A stretch of 64,000 nucleotides of DNA from Diphasiastrum complanatum (GCA_029204225.1 CM055095.1:34311078-34375077), one strand, 5' to 3'. Counted from the stretch's first letter, positions 11,291 through 22,333 are shown. Program-made: numbers and translations. Notes: generated by a model from the sequence alone, not told the origin.

Positions 11291-11629
11291 ATGACATTTT
11301 CAATATTGCAGATGATTGCAGGTGATGAAGTACGTTTGTATGTTGGTGGCCACATGGTTGGCCTTGCTACTATCACAAGCATGGATCCAAGGGCCATCTG
11401 TCATTTAGTCCCACTAGGTGAAGGATGTGCATCTATAAATGTCACAAGCGCGTGTGTTCTACAAGCTAAATTACCTTATCCCTCATGTGGACTTTCATGC
11501 TTGGAAGAGGTAGTTGGTGGCTTCACTAAGTGGCATATAAGTGAAATGCAAGCAATCAATGACCTTTCTCAACAACATGCCAATTACCCAATTTTGGACA
11601 TGAACTATTACAGCCTACAAAAGGCCTAA
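11291..11629 (+). pseudogene. DUF8039-like domain fragment
   Basis: The readable protein has GDEVRLYVGGHMVGLATI, then a VPLGEGCASINVT stretch, then LPYPS and VGGFTKWHIS. This order (Val-Ala-x-Gly-Thr/Ala, Pro-Leu-Gly-Glu, Leu-Pro-Tyr/Phe-Pro, Val-Gly-x-Phe-x-x-Trp) is what I recall for the plant DUF8039 family, often found in transposon-derived proteins. A TTGCAG at 11305-11310 directly before ATG-ATT-GCA could be an intron acceptor, so the true exon may start at 11311. The frame closes at 11627-11629 and related text continues in another frame, so the copy is broken. Family assignment is from memory. Confidence 0.5.
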
Positions 11630-11655
11630 CTCGAGAACATGCCAATTGCCAAGTT

Positions 11656-13375
11656 TTGGAGTTCGATCATTCACATCCCACAAATTGGCCACCTAAACAA
11701 CATACCAGCTACCCAATTTTGGACATTGATGACCTATTTTCTTCGGATGAAGAACGTTGCCCAATTTTGGACATTGATGACTTATTGTCTTTGGATAAAA
11801 AATGTGACCATCAATATGTACCAATACAGCCTACCGGTACAAAAAGAAAACGCACATATGGAGGAGAAAATATTTTCAAAAACAAAAAACCAAAAATCAC
11901 ATCAATTTGCTCATATGAGAACGTTTGTGAAATTTTCATGATTGACTGTTGTCATCGTAGATGTTGTCAATTGGCAAGACGTGACGTGGTTTTAAAGACA
12001 TGCATAGAATATTGGGGTCAACCATTTTCAGACAGACTCAGCTTCATATGGGATGCAATGTCATTGCCTCCCAGAGGTAGTACTACGCTAATGCATGATG
12101 ACATTGCAGTTTGTCAAAATGCATGGTATAGTGGAATTTCAAGAGCCACGTTTCATCGATACAAACGAGCATGGCTTTCAGGTTGTGTGAAAGGCATACA
12201 TGGAAATGAAGGCATCTCAAAGGAATCTCAACACGTCACTGTAGCAAAGGAAACAATATGGCATTTTGTCAAAACAACGGCTGATCGAATTCCCAACAAA
12301 AGTCGAACAACTATTGAGGGAAGACGAGAAACACAATACATGCTACCAAGTATTTACAAACAAAAGGATGTCCTACAAGAAGTAAATCAAAACTTGAGAA
12401 TGGCACGCATAAAAGGAGTATCTCAAGCGACATTTAATAGGATGTGGAATAAAGAATTCAAAGAGGTGCAGATAGCAAAACACAATGGAGTTTCCAAATG
12501 TGACTTTTGTACAACAATTAAAATGAAGCTGATGTCTACAAAGGTTCAAGTTGAAAGAGCACAATACATGAAAGAGAGGGATGAGCACAACAAATTGCAA
12601 AGGCAATGTCATAGCGAGTATTATCGCAATCGTGCGCTATCATGTACAATGCCAGAAGAGTACTTGTGCATAATTCATGATAAAATGGATAAAAAATAGG
12701 CATGTGTACCAAGATTATGTCATGAGCCAAAGGAACAGCCCAAGCATTTTCATTGCCTATCTCTTTAACATGAATGTTAACACATGGACATGGTCCAAAA
12801 GGATATGGTCATTTTGCGCTTGGACTTTGGAAAGGTGATTGAGGGATCTTGAGCTATTCGATGGGAAATGCATGGGTGATCTCCAAAACCTACACCTAGA
12901 AACAAGAGAGAACTTATTCACATCATTACTTTCACAAAAGACGATCAATAACATACAAATTTTAGCTCCAAATCCTAAATCAACGTCTTCCCCTCTCTAT
13001 CCATCCATAGCTACTGGCCACACATTCAAATCACTACCTCGAAAATTATTTTTGCAAATGGACAACTCTGGGAAAGACAATAAAAATCATTGGTTATTTA
13101 GCTTTTTATCTTTTCTTGTAGCCAAGGGTATTTTCGAGGAAATCATGGTGGGACATACACATGAGGATATTGATGCTTTGTTTGGACATTTGTCAGAGAA
13201 TTTGAGACGAGGCAATGTGTTTACCTTGCCACAATTTTTTCAAACATGTGAAAGCACAATTACTCCAATACCTCATCTCATACGTGAAATTCCCGACTTT
13301 AAGAGCTTTGTTAATGGCTACATTCTAGAGGGTTCAAGCAAATTGATAGGACATCGTAAACCATTGCAATTTTGA
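11656..13375 (+). pseudogene. DUF7869-type transposon-associated protein, broken
   Basis: The first 347 codons are open, with repeated PILDIDDL motifs (residues about 21-45), a basic TKRKR stretch, and a Cys-rich segment CCHRRCCQ. Later come a CDFCTTIK pair of cysteines and HDKMDKK. After several frameshifts and stops (near 12697 and 12765) the frame resumes as THGHGP, GYGHFALGLW, then LFLQMDNSGKDNKNHWLF and VGHTHEDIDALFGHLSENLR. The last two motifs are the hallmark I recall for DUF7869, a plant and oomycete domain seen in transposase-like genes. The Asp/Asn and HEDID residues look like an RNase H-fold nuclease, which is inference. Not expressible as one protein in this copy. Confidence 0.6.
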
Positions 13376-13385
13376 TTTAGCATCA

Positions 13386-14160
13386 ACAACAAATTTCTAG
13401 TCACGCACTACAAAATGCACCCCACAAATTGAGGAATGGCTACCTACAGAAGGAATTGCAATGTGGAAAAAGGGACAAGATGGAAAAGCCATCCTTCCAT
13501 AAGGCGAGCCAAAGGTATTATCCCCAACATCACACATAAAGGATGTTGAATTGGTAACGCAAGGTTTAAAAAAAATTGTTGACTACTAGAGAAAAGGAAA
13601 GCAAACATCAAAACCAGAGTCATCATTTTGCAAAAATATACAACCTATCATTGAGTATTGGGAAGTTGTGATAGAAAAACTGCAAATCCCCTATTTACAC
13701 AATCAACAATTGCAAGAATGATTTTGGCTAAAAACAACATGGAAAGCTTCTCGAATACCCAAGATTAGTTGTGATGGAGAGAATCCTGTTGATGATTTTG
13801 AGGAGGAACACTACTGTGGGCCTAGACATGCAAGACCACGAGAAGAGTTTCGACCACATATGGATGTTGACATTGGTATGTTTCTACTAATAAGACCATA
13901 TGATGAAAAAGAATGTCCAGTTTGGTTGGGCTTGACAGCAAGTTCAATAATCAAGGACAAAAATAATGAGCACTTCATGAAGGTTTTAGTGGATTGGTGG
14001 GAACCAAATTCAAAGCGAAGGAAGGCTCTCTTTGAGCAATATAGAAATTGTTGGGAAAAAAATGGCAAAAAAATCCTATAGACCCAAGTAGATGGGAATC
14101 TTGTCAAAGTGTTCTTTGGAGTTGGCATGCTTATTGAATCCCTAAAAATTCCATTGGTGG
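13386..14160 (+). pseudogene. C-terminal tail of the DUF7869-type gene
   Basis: In interrupted frames the sequence reads IEEWLPTEGIAMWKKGQDG, then VDIGMFLLIRPYDEKECPVWLGLTA, then VLVDWWEPNS (13860-14081). It continues the preceding protein in order and spacing. The MFLLIRP...PVWLGL...VDWWEP pattern resembles a BAH- or Tudor-like small beta fold, but I do not recognise it firmly. Stops near 13500, 13590 and 13722 show decay. Confidence 0.5.
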
Positions 14161-14508
14161 CAAAACAATCGGCAATGCAAAATTTGCAACATATTTGAGT
14201 TGCATGGTATTATATCATATAATGCACATCAGTGTCATATGAAATTATGTGACATTATGTACTTCCACTAGCAAACTTTATTTCTCATTCTAATTACAAG
14301 TATGTATTTCCAGGCTATTCACAATGAATATCATCTTCTTTGTCTGAGTGATCTACCTTAAGTATGAATGTGTGAAAGCTTATAGAAATTTTCTTTTACT
14401 GTATCTCTCTGCCATGTTAGACAAAAATAGACAATGTCTAACATGGCATAGGGATACAATAAAGATAATCTTTTACATAAGCTGCACATTCATATTTCTT
14501 GCATGTGA
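14161..14508. other. Non-coding stretch, nothing recognised
   Basis: AT-rich sequence between the transposon-like gene and the next ORF. It contains an inverted pair, AGACAATGTCTAACATGGCA against TGCCATGTTAGACA (about 14411-14450), a short hairpin of unknown meaning. Confidence 0.4.
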
Positions 14509-15030
14509 ATGGAAAAGAGCCAATCAGCTTTGCTCTTTAGCTCTAGCATTTTCATAGCCAAGTTTGTCGTTCATGTTTGGAGAAGTGACAGGAATTCAGC
14601 TTGTTGGTCTACTCTTTTGAAAAATCTAGAAAAGTGTTTTGGGACACGTATTCATGCATGTGAGGCAATGATTTCTCATGTCGATGTTGTAGAAGATAGT
14701 CCATCCACGCATTATGGAGTTGAATATCAAAATATTTGGGTGGAATTCGTACAAACATTTCATTCCTTGTTAATGATGTTTGGGCATCATCCTAGAGTCC
14801 TTGGCTTGCACTTTGAAGATTTGTCAGCTCCACCATTTTTGACTCAACAGGTAGTAGAGCATGCATTGTTTGTTTCTTCCAAGCATTGTTCTAGAAGCTT
14901 TTGCACAAGAGACTCCAAAAGAAAGAAATTTGTTCGCGATAACGAACCCCATTTGCGACATGGTATCAGAGCAGTCAGGTTATCACGACATGGTATCAGA
15001 GTCTGCCAGGTTATCACTACTGATATCTGA
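14509..15030 (+). CDS. Unrecognised ORF, probably a gene remnant
   Basis: An open frame of 173 codons with protein-like composition: FVVHVWRSDRNSACWSTLL, then HYGVEYQNIWVEFVQTFHSLL, then FEDLSAPPFLTQQVVEHALF. I do not recognise the family. The last 25 codons run through two primer-binding-site-like sequences, so the true end, if it is a gene, is probably earlier. No start context or partner supports expression. It could be an exon of a decayed gene carried by the upstream transposon-like locus. Confidence 0.3.
   Translation: MEKSQSALLFSSSIFIAKFVVHVWRSDRNSACWSTLLKNLEKCFGTRIHACEAMISHVDVVEDSPSTHYGVEYQNIWVEFVQTFHSLLMMFGHHPRVLGLHFEDLSAPPFLTQQVVEHALFVSSKHCSRSFCTRDSKRKKFVRDNEPHLRHGIRAVRLSRHGIRVCQVITTDI
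14957..15020 (+). repeat. Doubled primer-binding-site-like sequence
   Basis: GACATGGTATCAGAGC at 14957-14972 is repeated as GACATGGTATCAGAGT at 14987-15002; both are followed by AGG/CAGG-TTATCAC. TGGTATCAGAGC is the standard copia primer-binding site. An ATG at 15056 (MAATTQTRIAISGG) could be a gag start. This looks like the leader of a lost copia element, with the preceding CGACA as a possible LTR end. Confidence 0.5.
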
Positions 15031-15094
15031 ACAATGATTTTCTAGGCAATACATTATGGCTGCAACAACCCAGACAAGAATAGCAATCAGTGGC

Positions 15095-15955
15095 GGCCTG
15101 ACACTTTGCTCTTTCGCTTTGTTCTGCTCGTTGGCAGGCTTTCATGCACAGCTATTTAGTTTCTCTAATTTTTCTATTCTTTTCTTGTTTTGCTCTACTC
15201 TTGCACACTTCTCTCTTTTTTTCTGTATTCTGTTGATCCAGAATTTTATTTATATCTCCATTGTGTGGAGTTTACAAGATAGTTAAACAGATGATTACAA
15301 AAGTAGTTAATACTAATCAACTAATTAGTTACTCTTTGTTATTGCTAACTGTTTTAGCTGAGCGTGAAGTTCAAAGCTCCATGCCCGTTGAGCTGCCAGC
15401 TAGCAGCACGAAAGATTTTCCTTCATTTTCTTTTCGTTTCGTTTCATGTCATGTCGTGTCGCGTTGCGTCGTGTCGTGTCGTGTGTTTTGGTCCTGGAGG
15501 CATGTTTGGCTTTCGCGAATCATTCAACCTTCGAGTTTCACTTTGCTTCGTGTCTTAGGGTTTTCGAGGTACGTTGACTTTCGCGAATTGTTCGCCATTT
15601 GTCCTTCGCTTCATGTTGCTTCGTTTTGTGTCGTGGCAAAGTTGCAGGAGTTCACAATTTCTGACAAAAATGACAGAAAAGTGATAGTAATAAACCTATC
15701 AAAAAAGAGAAAAATAACAAAGAAGTGCAAACAAAAAATCCACTCCTAGGACTGTTTAGCGCCGACCCCCCCCCCCCCCCCCCCGACTACGACGCCAAAA
15801 AAATGTTGGACCCTTTCTGTGCCTCCCTAATTGGTCAAATCTAGAGGGCAAAGAAGGCATTTTGTGGATCTCCAACCGGGTGAGTAGTCATGTAGTAATG
15901 GGCTTCAATCCCATGGGAGAGAGTAAATGATGAGATAGGAGTGAGAATCTAGGTT
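15095..15955. other. Non-coding stretch with TGTCG repeats and a C18 run
   Basis: A degenerate (TGTCG)n tract at about 15446-15484, two similar CTTTCGCGAAT words at about 15510 and 15583, and C18 at 15767-15784. No coding family recognised. Confidence 0.5.
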
Positions 15956-15999
15956 TTATTCTTCGTAAGAGCTTGATACTCATGATCCATTGCTTGGAT

Positions 16000-16431
16000 C
16001 TACTCCTCTTTGTTCCTTGATTCATCTACACAAGTAGGTTCATCAAAAGAGGTTAGGAAAGCAAAGTGTGTACCTCCACCAACTTGCTTACCTTTCTCAT
16101 CATATGTGAGCCTTGAAGGTGTTTGCCTTTGCCTTGATGTTCTCATTAGATTTTGACTTGATGAAGGTCCTTCATCATCACCATCTAAAGTAGGATCCAT
16201 GTCATCACCATCAAGAATATTAGATCCATCCACCACGACATCATTACTTGACGACACCTTTCGAATATTTTCCTCATAAAAAATGACATCTCTACCAGTA
16301 ATCACCTTATTAGTAGTAGGAATGTAAACCTTGTAGGCTTTACTCACCTCACTATATCCAACACATATAGCGTTCCTTGAAGATGGATTATCCTTTGTCC
16401 TATCATAGTTATATTGACATAACAAGTGCAT
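16000..16431 (-). pseudogene. Copia C integrase C-terminus and linker
   Basis: Contains GYSEVSKAYKVYIPTTNKVITGRDVIFYEEN, the conserved stretch after the copia integrase core, then an Asp/Ser-rich linker and a GPSSSQ...PSRLTYDEKGKQ segment that precedes RT. The frame ends at 16000 in the position where RT should begin, and similarity to B ends soon after. Confidence 0.8.
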
Positions 16432-16587
16432 CCAAAAGTTCTAAAAAACTTGACACTCAGCCTCCTCTTGAATAGCACTCAAAAGGTGTCCTGCCATCCA
16501 ATATAGCACTTGGCCACCTATTACATAGAAAGTTAGCACACAACAAAGCATGATCCCAAAATAGTTTTGGAAGATTAGCACCTAACC

Positions 16588-17093
16588 TCATAGCTTTGGC
16601 ACTTTCACATAAAGTTCTATTCTTCCTCTCGACCACTCCATTTTGTTGTGGTGTCCTTGGAGTTGTGTACTCCCTCTTGGTCCCAAATCATCACAAAAGG
16701 CCTTGAACTTGGTTAAGATATACTCACCACCATTGTAACTCTTCAAGCATTTGATCCTTGTAGAAAATTGGTTCTCCCTTGCATTTTTGAACTTCACAAA
16801 GACATCATAGACTTCATCTTTGCTCTTTAGTAGATAGATCCAACAAAATATACTAAAATCATCAATGAAAGCTACATACATCTTAGCTCCACTATTGCTA
16901 ATGGTAGTAATTTCATGAATATCCGAATGCACAACTTGAAAAGGCTTTGTAGATCTAGTATAAGGTAGTCTATGTGACTTGACAAGGCACAAGAGTCACA
17001 AACATGCTTGATGCTAGTTAAGGATCTTGGAAGACCAATCACAATTTGCTTCTTAGCCATTACCTCCAATGACTTGAAGCTGAGGTGCTCCAT
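16588..17093 (-). pseudogene. Copia C integrase core
   Basis: Contains HKRMEHLSFKS in one frame (17093-16872), then VHSDIHEITTISNSGAKMYVAFIDDF in the next. The first catalytic Asp is present, but the second, in the usual GDNGGEY, is tyrosine (KSYNGGEY). A frameshift follows GGEYILTKFKAFCDDL, so the glutamate region is out of frame. Inactive by several lesions. Confidence 0.82.
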
Positions 17094-17111
17094 CCTTTTA
17101 TGCCAAACCTT

Positions 17112-17591
17112 TTAAATAGGTGTTTGCTCGCAGCTTGCCACACATCCAACTTGGTTAGCAATAACGCATGCATCTAGTTTGGAAAACTTCCCTTGCCTTT
17201 TACCTTTTGCAATCAAGACATCCTTCCTTTTGATCATGCAAACATCTCCATCAAACTCAGCTTTGAAACCTTTACTTAGCGATTGACTCACACTAAGTAA
17301 GTTCTTGGTAATGGAAGGTACGAACAAAACATCCTTCAAATGAACATTCCTATTTGTGAAGAGAGAAATAGGAATTGTGGCAATCCCTTTGATTGCACAC
17401 TCACCATCATTGGTCGTGTAGATCACCTTCTTGTCATATCCATATGCCAACAAAGAAGTGAAATACTCCTTGTGAAAATTCATGTGTGAGCTTGCACCAC
17501 TATCAATCCACCATGGATCTAGATCTCCATCATTAGCAAGCATACATGAAGACATCACAAAAGCATCATCATATGAGTTTTGAACATCCAA
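17112..17591 (-). pseudogene. Copia C protease
   Basis: WWIDSGASSHMNFHKEYF shows an intact Asp-Ser-Gly active site at about residue 27-29 of this frame. The frame is in phase with gag (the difference of the start coordinates is a multiple of three), and a TAG at 17640-17642 alone closes gag. It closes at 17112 with TAA where family B has CAA. Protease releases mature Gag and Pol proteins. Confidence 0.85.
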
Positions 17592-17639
17592 ACTATCTTC
17601 ATCATGAGTAAGATTACCTTGTTTGTCTCCTTGATCTCT

Positions 17640-18425
17640 CTACTTCTTATAGCACTCACTTGAAAAGTGTCCTTTGATGCCACAATAGAAGCACTTTAGT
17701 TTTGACCTATCTTTCTTTTTGCCATTTGAAGAAGCCTCCCCTTGATCTTGCTCTTTAGACCACTTGCTTTTGTTTTTTCCCTTGAATTTTCCCTTGATGA
17801 ACATAGCCTCCTCTGTAACTTGAGATGTTGATGTATTTCCACCTCTGGCTTGAAGCCTATATTTTTTATTGATCAAGATCTCTTGAAGATCAATCAAACT
17901 TGGCAAAGTTCCTTGAATGGCAAGACTTTGCACAATGTTAGCATAAGCATCCAACAAACCATTAAGAATAACTTGAACAAGCTCTCCTTCCTTAATGCTT
18001 TCATCAATGCAAGCTAACCCATCATTCCAAGCCTTCACTCTCAAAACAAAAATATTTGAACTCTCTTCATTCTTTTGCAAACTTTGAAAGATTTGTCTTC
18101 TTAGAGTCAACACTTTAGATGTAGACTTGGATTCATAAAGCTTCTTTAATGAATCCCAAGCATCCTTTGATGAAGTACTCTTACCAACTTCCTTGAGAAG
18201 TTCATTGGTAACATTCATCTTTATCATGTGTAGAGCTCTTTTAGATCTCTTGTCATACCTCAATTGTTCTTGTTGTGCTGTTGGCCTCTCCTCCAAACCT
18301 ACAACAATATCCAAAACATTATTCCTCTCAAAAAGTGATTCCATCCTCACTTTCCACAATGAATAGTTGCTTGAGGTAAGCCTATCATTGCCTTCCTCCA
18401 ACATGTATCCACTTGATGTAGCCAT
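17640..18425 (-). CDS. Copia C Gag (open)
   Basis: 261 codons starting MATSSGYMLEEGNDRL, followed by NYSLWKVRMESLF, the DUF4219/UBN2-type Gag opening of plant copia elements. The coil-like middle carries the conserved LRRQIFQSLQ and VLRVKAWNDGLA stretches, and a zinc knuckle CFYCGIKGHFSSEC (Cys-x2-Cys-x4-His-x4-Cys) lies at about residues 245-258. Gag packages element RNA in cytoplasmic particles. The frame is uninterrupted and could in principle supply Gag to family B, which lacks it, though the promoter LTR is truncated. The final TAG replaces a sense codon expected in the fused Gag-Pol frame. Confidence 0.85.
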   Translation of the reverse strand: MATSSGYMLEEGNDRLTSSNYSLWKVRMESLFERNNVLDIVVGLEERPTAQQEQLRYDKRSKRALHMIKMNVTNELLKEVGKSTSSKDAWDSLKKLYESKSTSKVLTLRRQIFQSLQKNEESSNIFVLRVKAWNDGLACIDESIKEGELVQVILNGLLDAYANIVQSLAIQGTLPSLIDLQEILINKKYRLQARGGNTSTSQVTEEAMFIKGKFKGKNKSKWSKEQDQGEASSNGKKKDRSKLKCFYCGIKGHFSSECYKK

Positions 18426-18974
18426 GTTGCAATGATGTGATCCTCTCTTTCAACCTATTCCAATGCACAAAACATTGTTTTGATGAACAACAAATGTTTT
18501 GAAAAACAAATCACAAAGATATGACACCTCTCAATTCTCTTCTAGCGCTTATATCTAGCAAATTAACACATAGAATGTAAAAATCTTGATCAACCAATGA
18601 TTTATCCTCAATCTAATGACTCTTGCCACTTTCTAAGATTGAAACACACTCTAATGAAGTTTAGTAACCTCACAAAATAGAGTCAAAATTACAAAAAATC
18701 GAATATTTCAAATTCTACGTGCAATTGCAAAAAACTTGATATAGAATCTTGTAGCCTCAAGTGAGACCTTCCTAATGCATAAAAAAAATTGGGTAAAACT
18801 AATAAGTATAGTGTGAAATCATAATTCCTCAAGTTCATTGACATACAAAAGATCCAATCTACATATGCAAAAAACTTGATTTTTGGGTAGAAATCAATCT
18901 AGCGTGCTCTAGTATTGATATCTCCTCCAAATACGTGACAAATTGTTGTGCTCCTTTCATAACCTGAAACAAAA

Positions 18975-18986
18975 GCTTTGATAACA
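18975..18986 (-). other. Degenerate primer-binding site of element C
   Basis: Reads TGTTATCAAAGC on the minus strand, two changes from TGGTATCAGAGC, directly next to the LTR end at 18987. Confidence 0.7.
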
Positions 18987-19133
18987 TGTGAAGAATATCA
19001 GATCATTTAAGATCCAAATTCATATCTTGATCTTTGATTAGAATGAGAACAATCCTACCAATGTTGCCAATGTAGAAAAATCAACATCTACTAAATGAAA
19101 GAGATGCAAACTCAATAAGAACCTGATCAAACA
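18987..19133 (-). mobile_element. Partial 5' LTR of element C
   Basis: TGTGAAGAATATCAGATC... follows the family B LTR with many substitutions and stops matching at about 19133 (AACCTGATCAAAC). Beyond this lies gypsy-type sequence. Confidence 0.7.
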
Positions 19134-19329
19134 TCAAACATGACTGCCAGGCATGTCAATATGAATCAGATCCTGAACCCAATACATCTTCACCCAAGTG
19201 TTACACTATAGACACACCAATCACATTTGGGATGAATATGAGAAACGTAGCATGGCTGTCAGTGGAACCTATTGAGAACCCAGTGGACGATGATTTAGTC
19301 CCTTGTCAACATGCTCTAACTTATAATAA
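19134..19329. other. Junction sequence between copia C and the gypsy remnant
   Basis: No coding pattern recognised. It may be part of the gypsy Gag-Pol leader or linker. Confidence 0.35.
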
Positions 19330-21203
19330 GAGAGATTGAGCTAACTGATGAGCAGGTCCTACACCACATGGACCCAGATCGTTACGGAATCAAGAAGGTA
19401 CCAGCTCAACCACCGCAAAAGTCTGTTATGGCGAAAGTCTCAAGGATCGATCCACCCAAGACACCTGCGAATAAGAAGAATCAGTTGAAGCAACGCTACA
19501 ACCAGGTGATCTAATGGAGTGATCTACCTGAAGAGGCGATAGCTATAGTGGATGTCGATATTCGCAACTATGAGGTGAATATCATGGCAGTTCCGATGAA
19601 AGACAACAAGGACGAATCCACCAAAATGACAAAAAAGAGCAAAAAGAAGGTGTTAGAGTCCTTGAAGTCAATCAAGATGGACTCAGATACAGCGTCATCT
19701 TCTACACAAATGACAAAAAACCAAAAGATGATCAGTCGGGTTAAGATCAATATGCTGAAAGAGGAATCTTGACGAGCTCCAGTTCACGAGATGCCTGAAA
19801 TTTTCAAAAATTATACCTTGGACGACGTGGTAATTATGATGCCGCAAGTCCAACGAGAACCTGATCAAAGTTAGGCACCAGTGGAACAAGTCTTTGAAGG
19901 ACCTGCGCGAACACAACCGATGAACCTTGCCGAGCCAGGTGAAGAAGAAAAGATAGTGCATGTGGGAGAGCGGTTAACGCCCACATAGTTCAAGAGGCTA
20001 TGATCACTGTTGGTGGAGTATAAAGACTGTTTTGCCTGGAGTTATAGTGATCTTAAGGGCATTCCACCAACAATAGTCCAACATACCATACCCTTGGTAG
20101 ATGGAGCAGTTCCCAAGGTGAGTCGTTACTACCGCTGCAACTCGAATTATACAAAGCTGATTAAGCAGGAGTTGTAGAAGCTGATGAATGCAGACTTCAT
20201 TTATGAAATCAAACACACAAAATGGGTATCGCCGATAGTTATAGTACCCAAGAAGAATGGCAAAATGCCAATTTGTGTGAATCTAAAGACGCCACAAAAA
20301 AAGATCATTTTCCTTTCCCATTACGAAAAGTGTCCTCGGCAGAGTAGGTGGCACCGAAGCCTACAATTTTCTAGACGGCTTCAGCGGCTACAACCAGGTG
20401 AAGATAGACTCCCAAGACCAACACAAGACAACATTTGCTACGGAATGGAAAACCTATGCCTATAAAGTGATGCCATTTGGACTTTGCAATGCCCCAAGCA
20501 TCTTCCAATGAGTCATGCAGGCGGCATTCAAAGAATATTTGCAAAAATTTCTGGAAATTTTCTTGGATGATATGTGCGTGCATGGACCAGACTCAGAACA
20601 CTTATCCAGTTTGGAGAAGGTGCTACAAAAATGTCGCAACTTTCAGATCTCCTTGAATCTAGAAAAATGTCAATTTTGGGTGACATATGGCTTGATTCTC
20701 GGCCATATAGTGTCAAGACACAGGATCGCCACAGGCCTATCAAAGATCAGGATCATTGTTGATCTACCACCACCGGGAATGATCCACAAAGTCTACATCT
20801 TCATGGGTCATGCTAACTATTATAGGATCTTCATTCTTGATTTTGCGGAGTTGGCCGGACCAATTTACAAACTCACAACTGATCCACATTGGAATGAGAA
20901 AGCCCTAAAGGCTTTCCAAAAGCTTAAGGATGCATTGGTTTTAGCACCAATCTTACGGCCATCCAATTGGTCCATTGAGTTTCATGTACATACAGATGCA
21001 TCGAAGTATACAGTTGGAGCAGTCTTAACCCAGCCAGGATAACACAAAAAGGATTTTCCAATCCGATTTGCAAGCCGACAGCTCAGTGATACAGAAACGA
21101 ACTATTCAGCCACAGAGCGGGAAGCACTGGCAATGATCTATGTGGTTAAAAAATTTCGGCACTACTTGATGGCCACACATTTCGCTTTTTATACGGACCA
21201 TCA
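19330..21203 (+). pseudogene. Ty3/gypsy RT and RNase H, decayed
   Basis: A linker (19330-19980) is followed by the gypsy RT: CFAWSYSDLKGIPP, a HTIPLVDGAVPKVSR-like stretch, then WVSPIVIVPKKNGKM, then DGFSGYNQVKID, MPFGLCNAPSIFQ, and the active-site box FLDDMCVHG (about 20560-20586). RNase H follows: FHVHTDASKYTVGAVL, FASRQLSDTETNYSATEREALAM and FYTDHH. The order RT-RNase H without a preceding integrase identifies Ty3/gypsy. Stops at 19771, 20177, 20512 and 21040 and a frameshift near 20340 inactivate it. The RNase H is cut off at about 21203. Confidence 0.85.
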
Positions 21204-22333
21204 TGTCATGCCCATGACTGGTCTCGGGTAGCGTATCCACGCTAGGGACCGGTAGACCACAACCCGTAAGTTAATTGTGACTATAAGGGAATTGGGGCCC
21301 TTATGTGTACATGGTCATAATTAATGGCTGTAGGCCTAAAACACTTGATGGTGGATTGATATGGGTCTATCAATGAGTCATTGGGGAACTGGATGACGTG
21401 GCCCAGATAGGCTGCAGAGGTGTCCAGTGAGGTGTCACAGTGCACTACTAGTGGTGCATGGGCCTTGGTGGGTATGAGTATACCTATTGGGCTCTCCCAG
21501 CTAACCGAGTCAGAAGCGTTACTTCTGAGTTAGTTGAGGAAAATCAACAATATAATCTTACTTGTGGATATTAGTGTTAAGATGTATTGCTTCTAAGTCA
21601 CAACGTCTATGAGTCATTTTGAATTCATTTACAGATGGATGTGCATATAATACATGAGAACTTTTGGGACTTATCATTTCCTGTTCGGAAAAGGATATAA
21701 TGCTATTCCGGAAGACTCAGTGTGTAAGTTGTAAAAGTCTGAAACTTTCCAAATGGAAAGGACTTTCAGGAACAACTCATGTGTCTTTTAAGATTTGTAA
21801 TACACTCTTATGATCGGTATGGTCTCGGGAATATGGAGAGTTGGAATTGGTAAATCATAACTCAGATTCTAGGAAATCCCTAATTGATAGGAGAGGATAG
21901 TATTCATACCCCAGATGAATAAACAGGTTAGTGGAATTTAGTTACTACTGATCACCTTACCAGATCGACTATGTTTATTCGGGTATAGACCAAGAAGTTA
22001 TAGAGTGTCTATTTAGGCTTTGCGGATTACCAAAGTGACATTATGAACATTCGCGATTCGAAGTTCACTGGTCACTTTTGGTGGCCGTATTTGCTAAACT
22101 AGAGATGACTCTGAACTTAAAGTTCTTCTAATCATTGGTAGTTGCCTTCTTTTATTAGATATAGGACAAGAATCCGATGAATTATGATTGACGAATCATA
22201 GTTCAGATTCTAGTTATACTTGATTGTTTAAAAGAAGGATTACTTGGGTGATCAGAAGATCAATTAAGATATGTATTCATATTTTCTTAACAATCTCCTC
22301 GGAGAGGAAGTTATCGTTGATGGAGATTGAGTT
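21204..22333. mobile_element. About 1.1-kb unidentified insertion interrupting the gypsy element
   Basis: Gypsy RNase H stops at about 21203 and gypsy integrase C-terminal sequence resumes at about 22335, with no coding sequence between. The insert has LTR-like phrases (TTGTGACTATAAGGG, AATTGGGGCCC) and a TATGATTGACGAATCATA inverted repeat at about 22184. Related words occur in reverse orientation at 40.2-41.4 kb. No clear target duplication was found. A decayed LTR is the likeliest identity but is not shown. Confidence 0.4.

Larger units (their letters stand above)
15956..19133 (-). mobile_element. Copia element C, truncated at both ends
   Basis: On the minus strand the order is partial LTR (19133-18987), degenerate primer site, leader, gag, protease, integrase and linker. 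Similarity to element B stops at about 15956, so RT, RNase H and the 3' LTR are missing. It is the full-gag relative of family B and shows what B has deleted. Confidence 0.85.
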
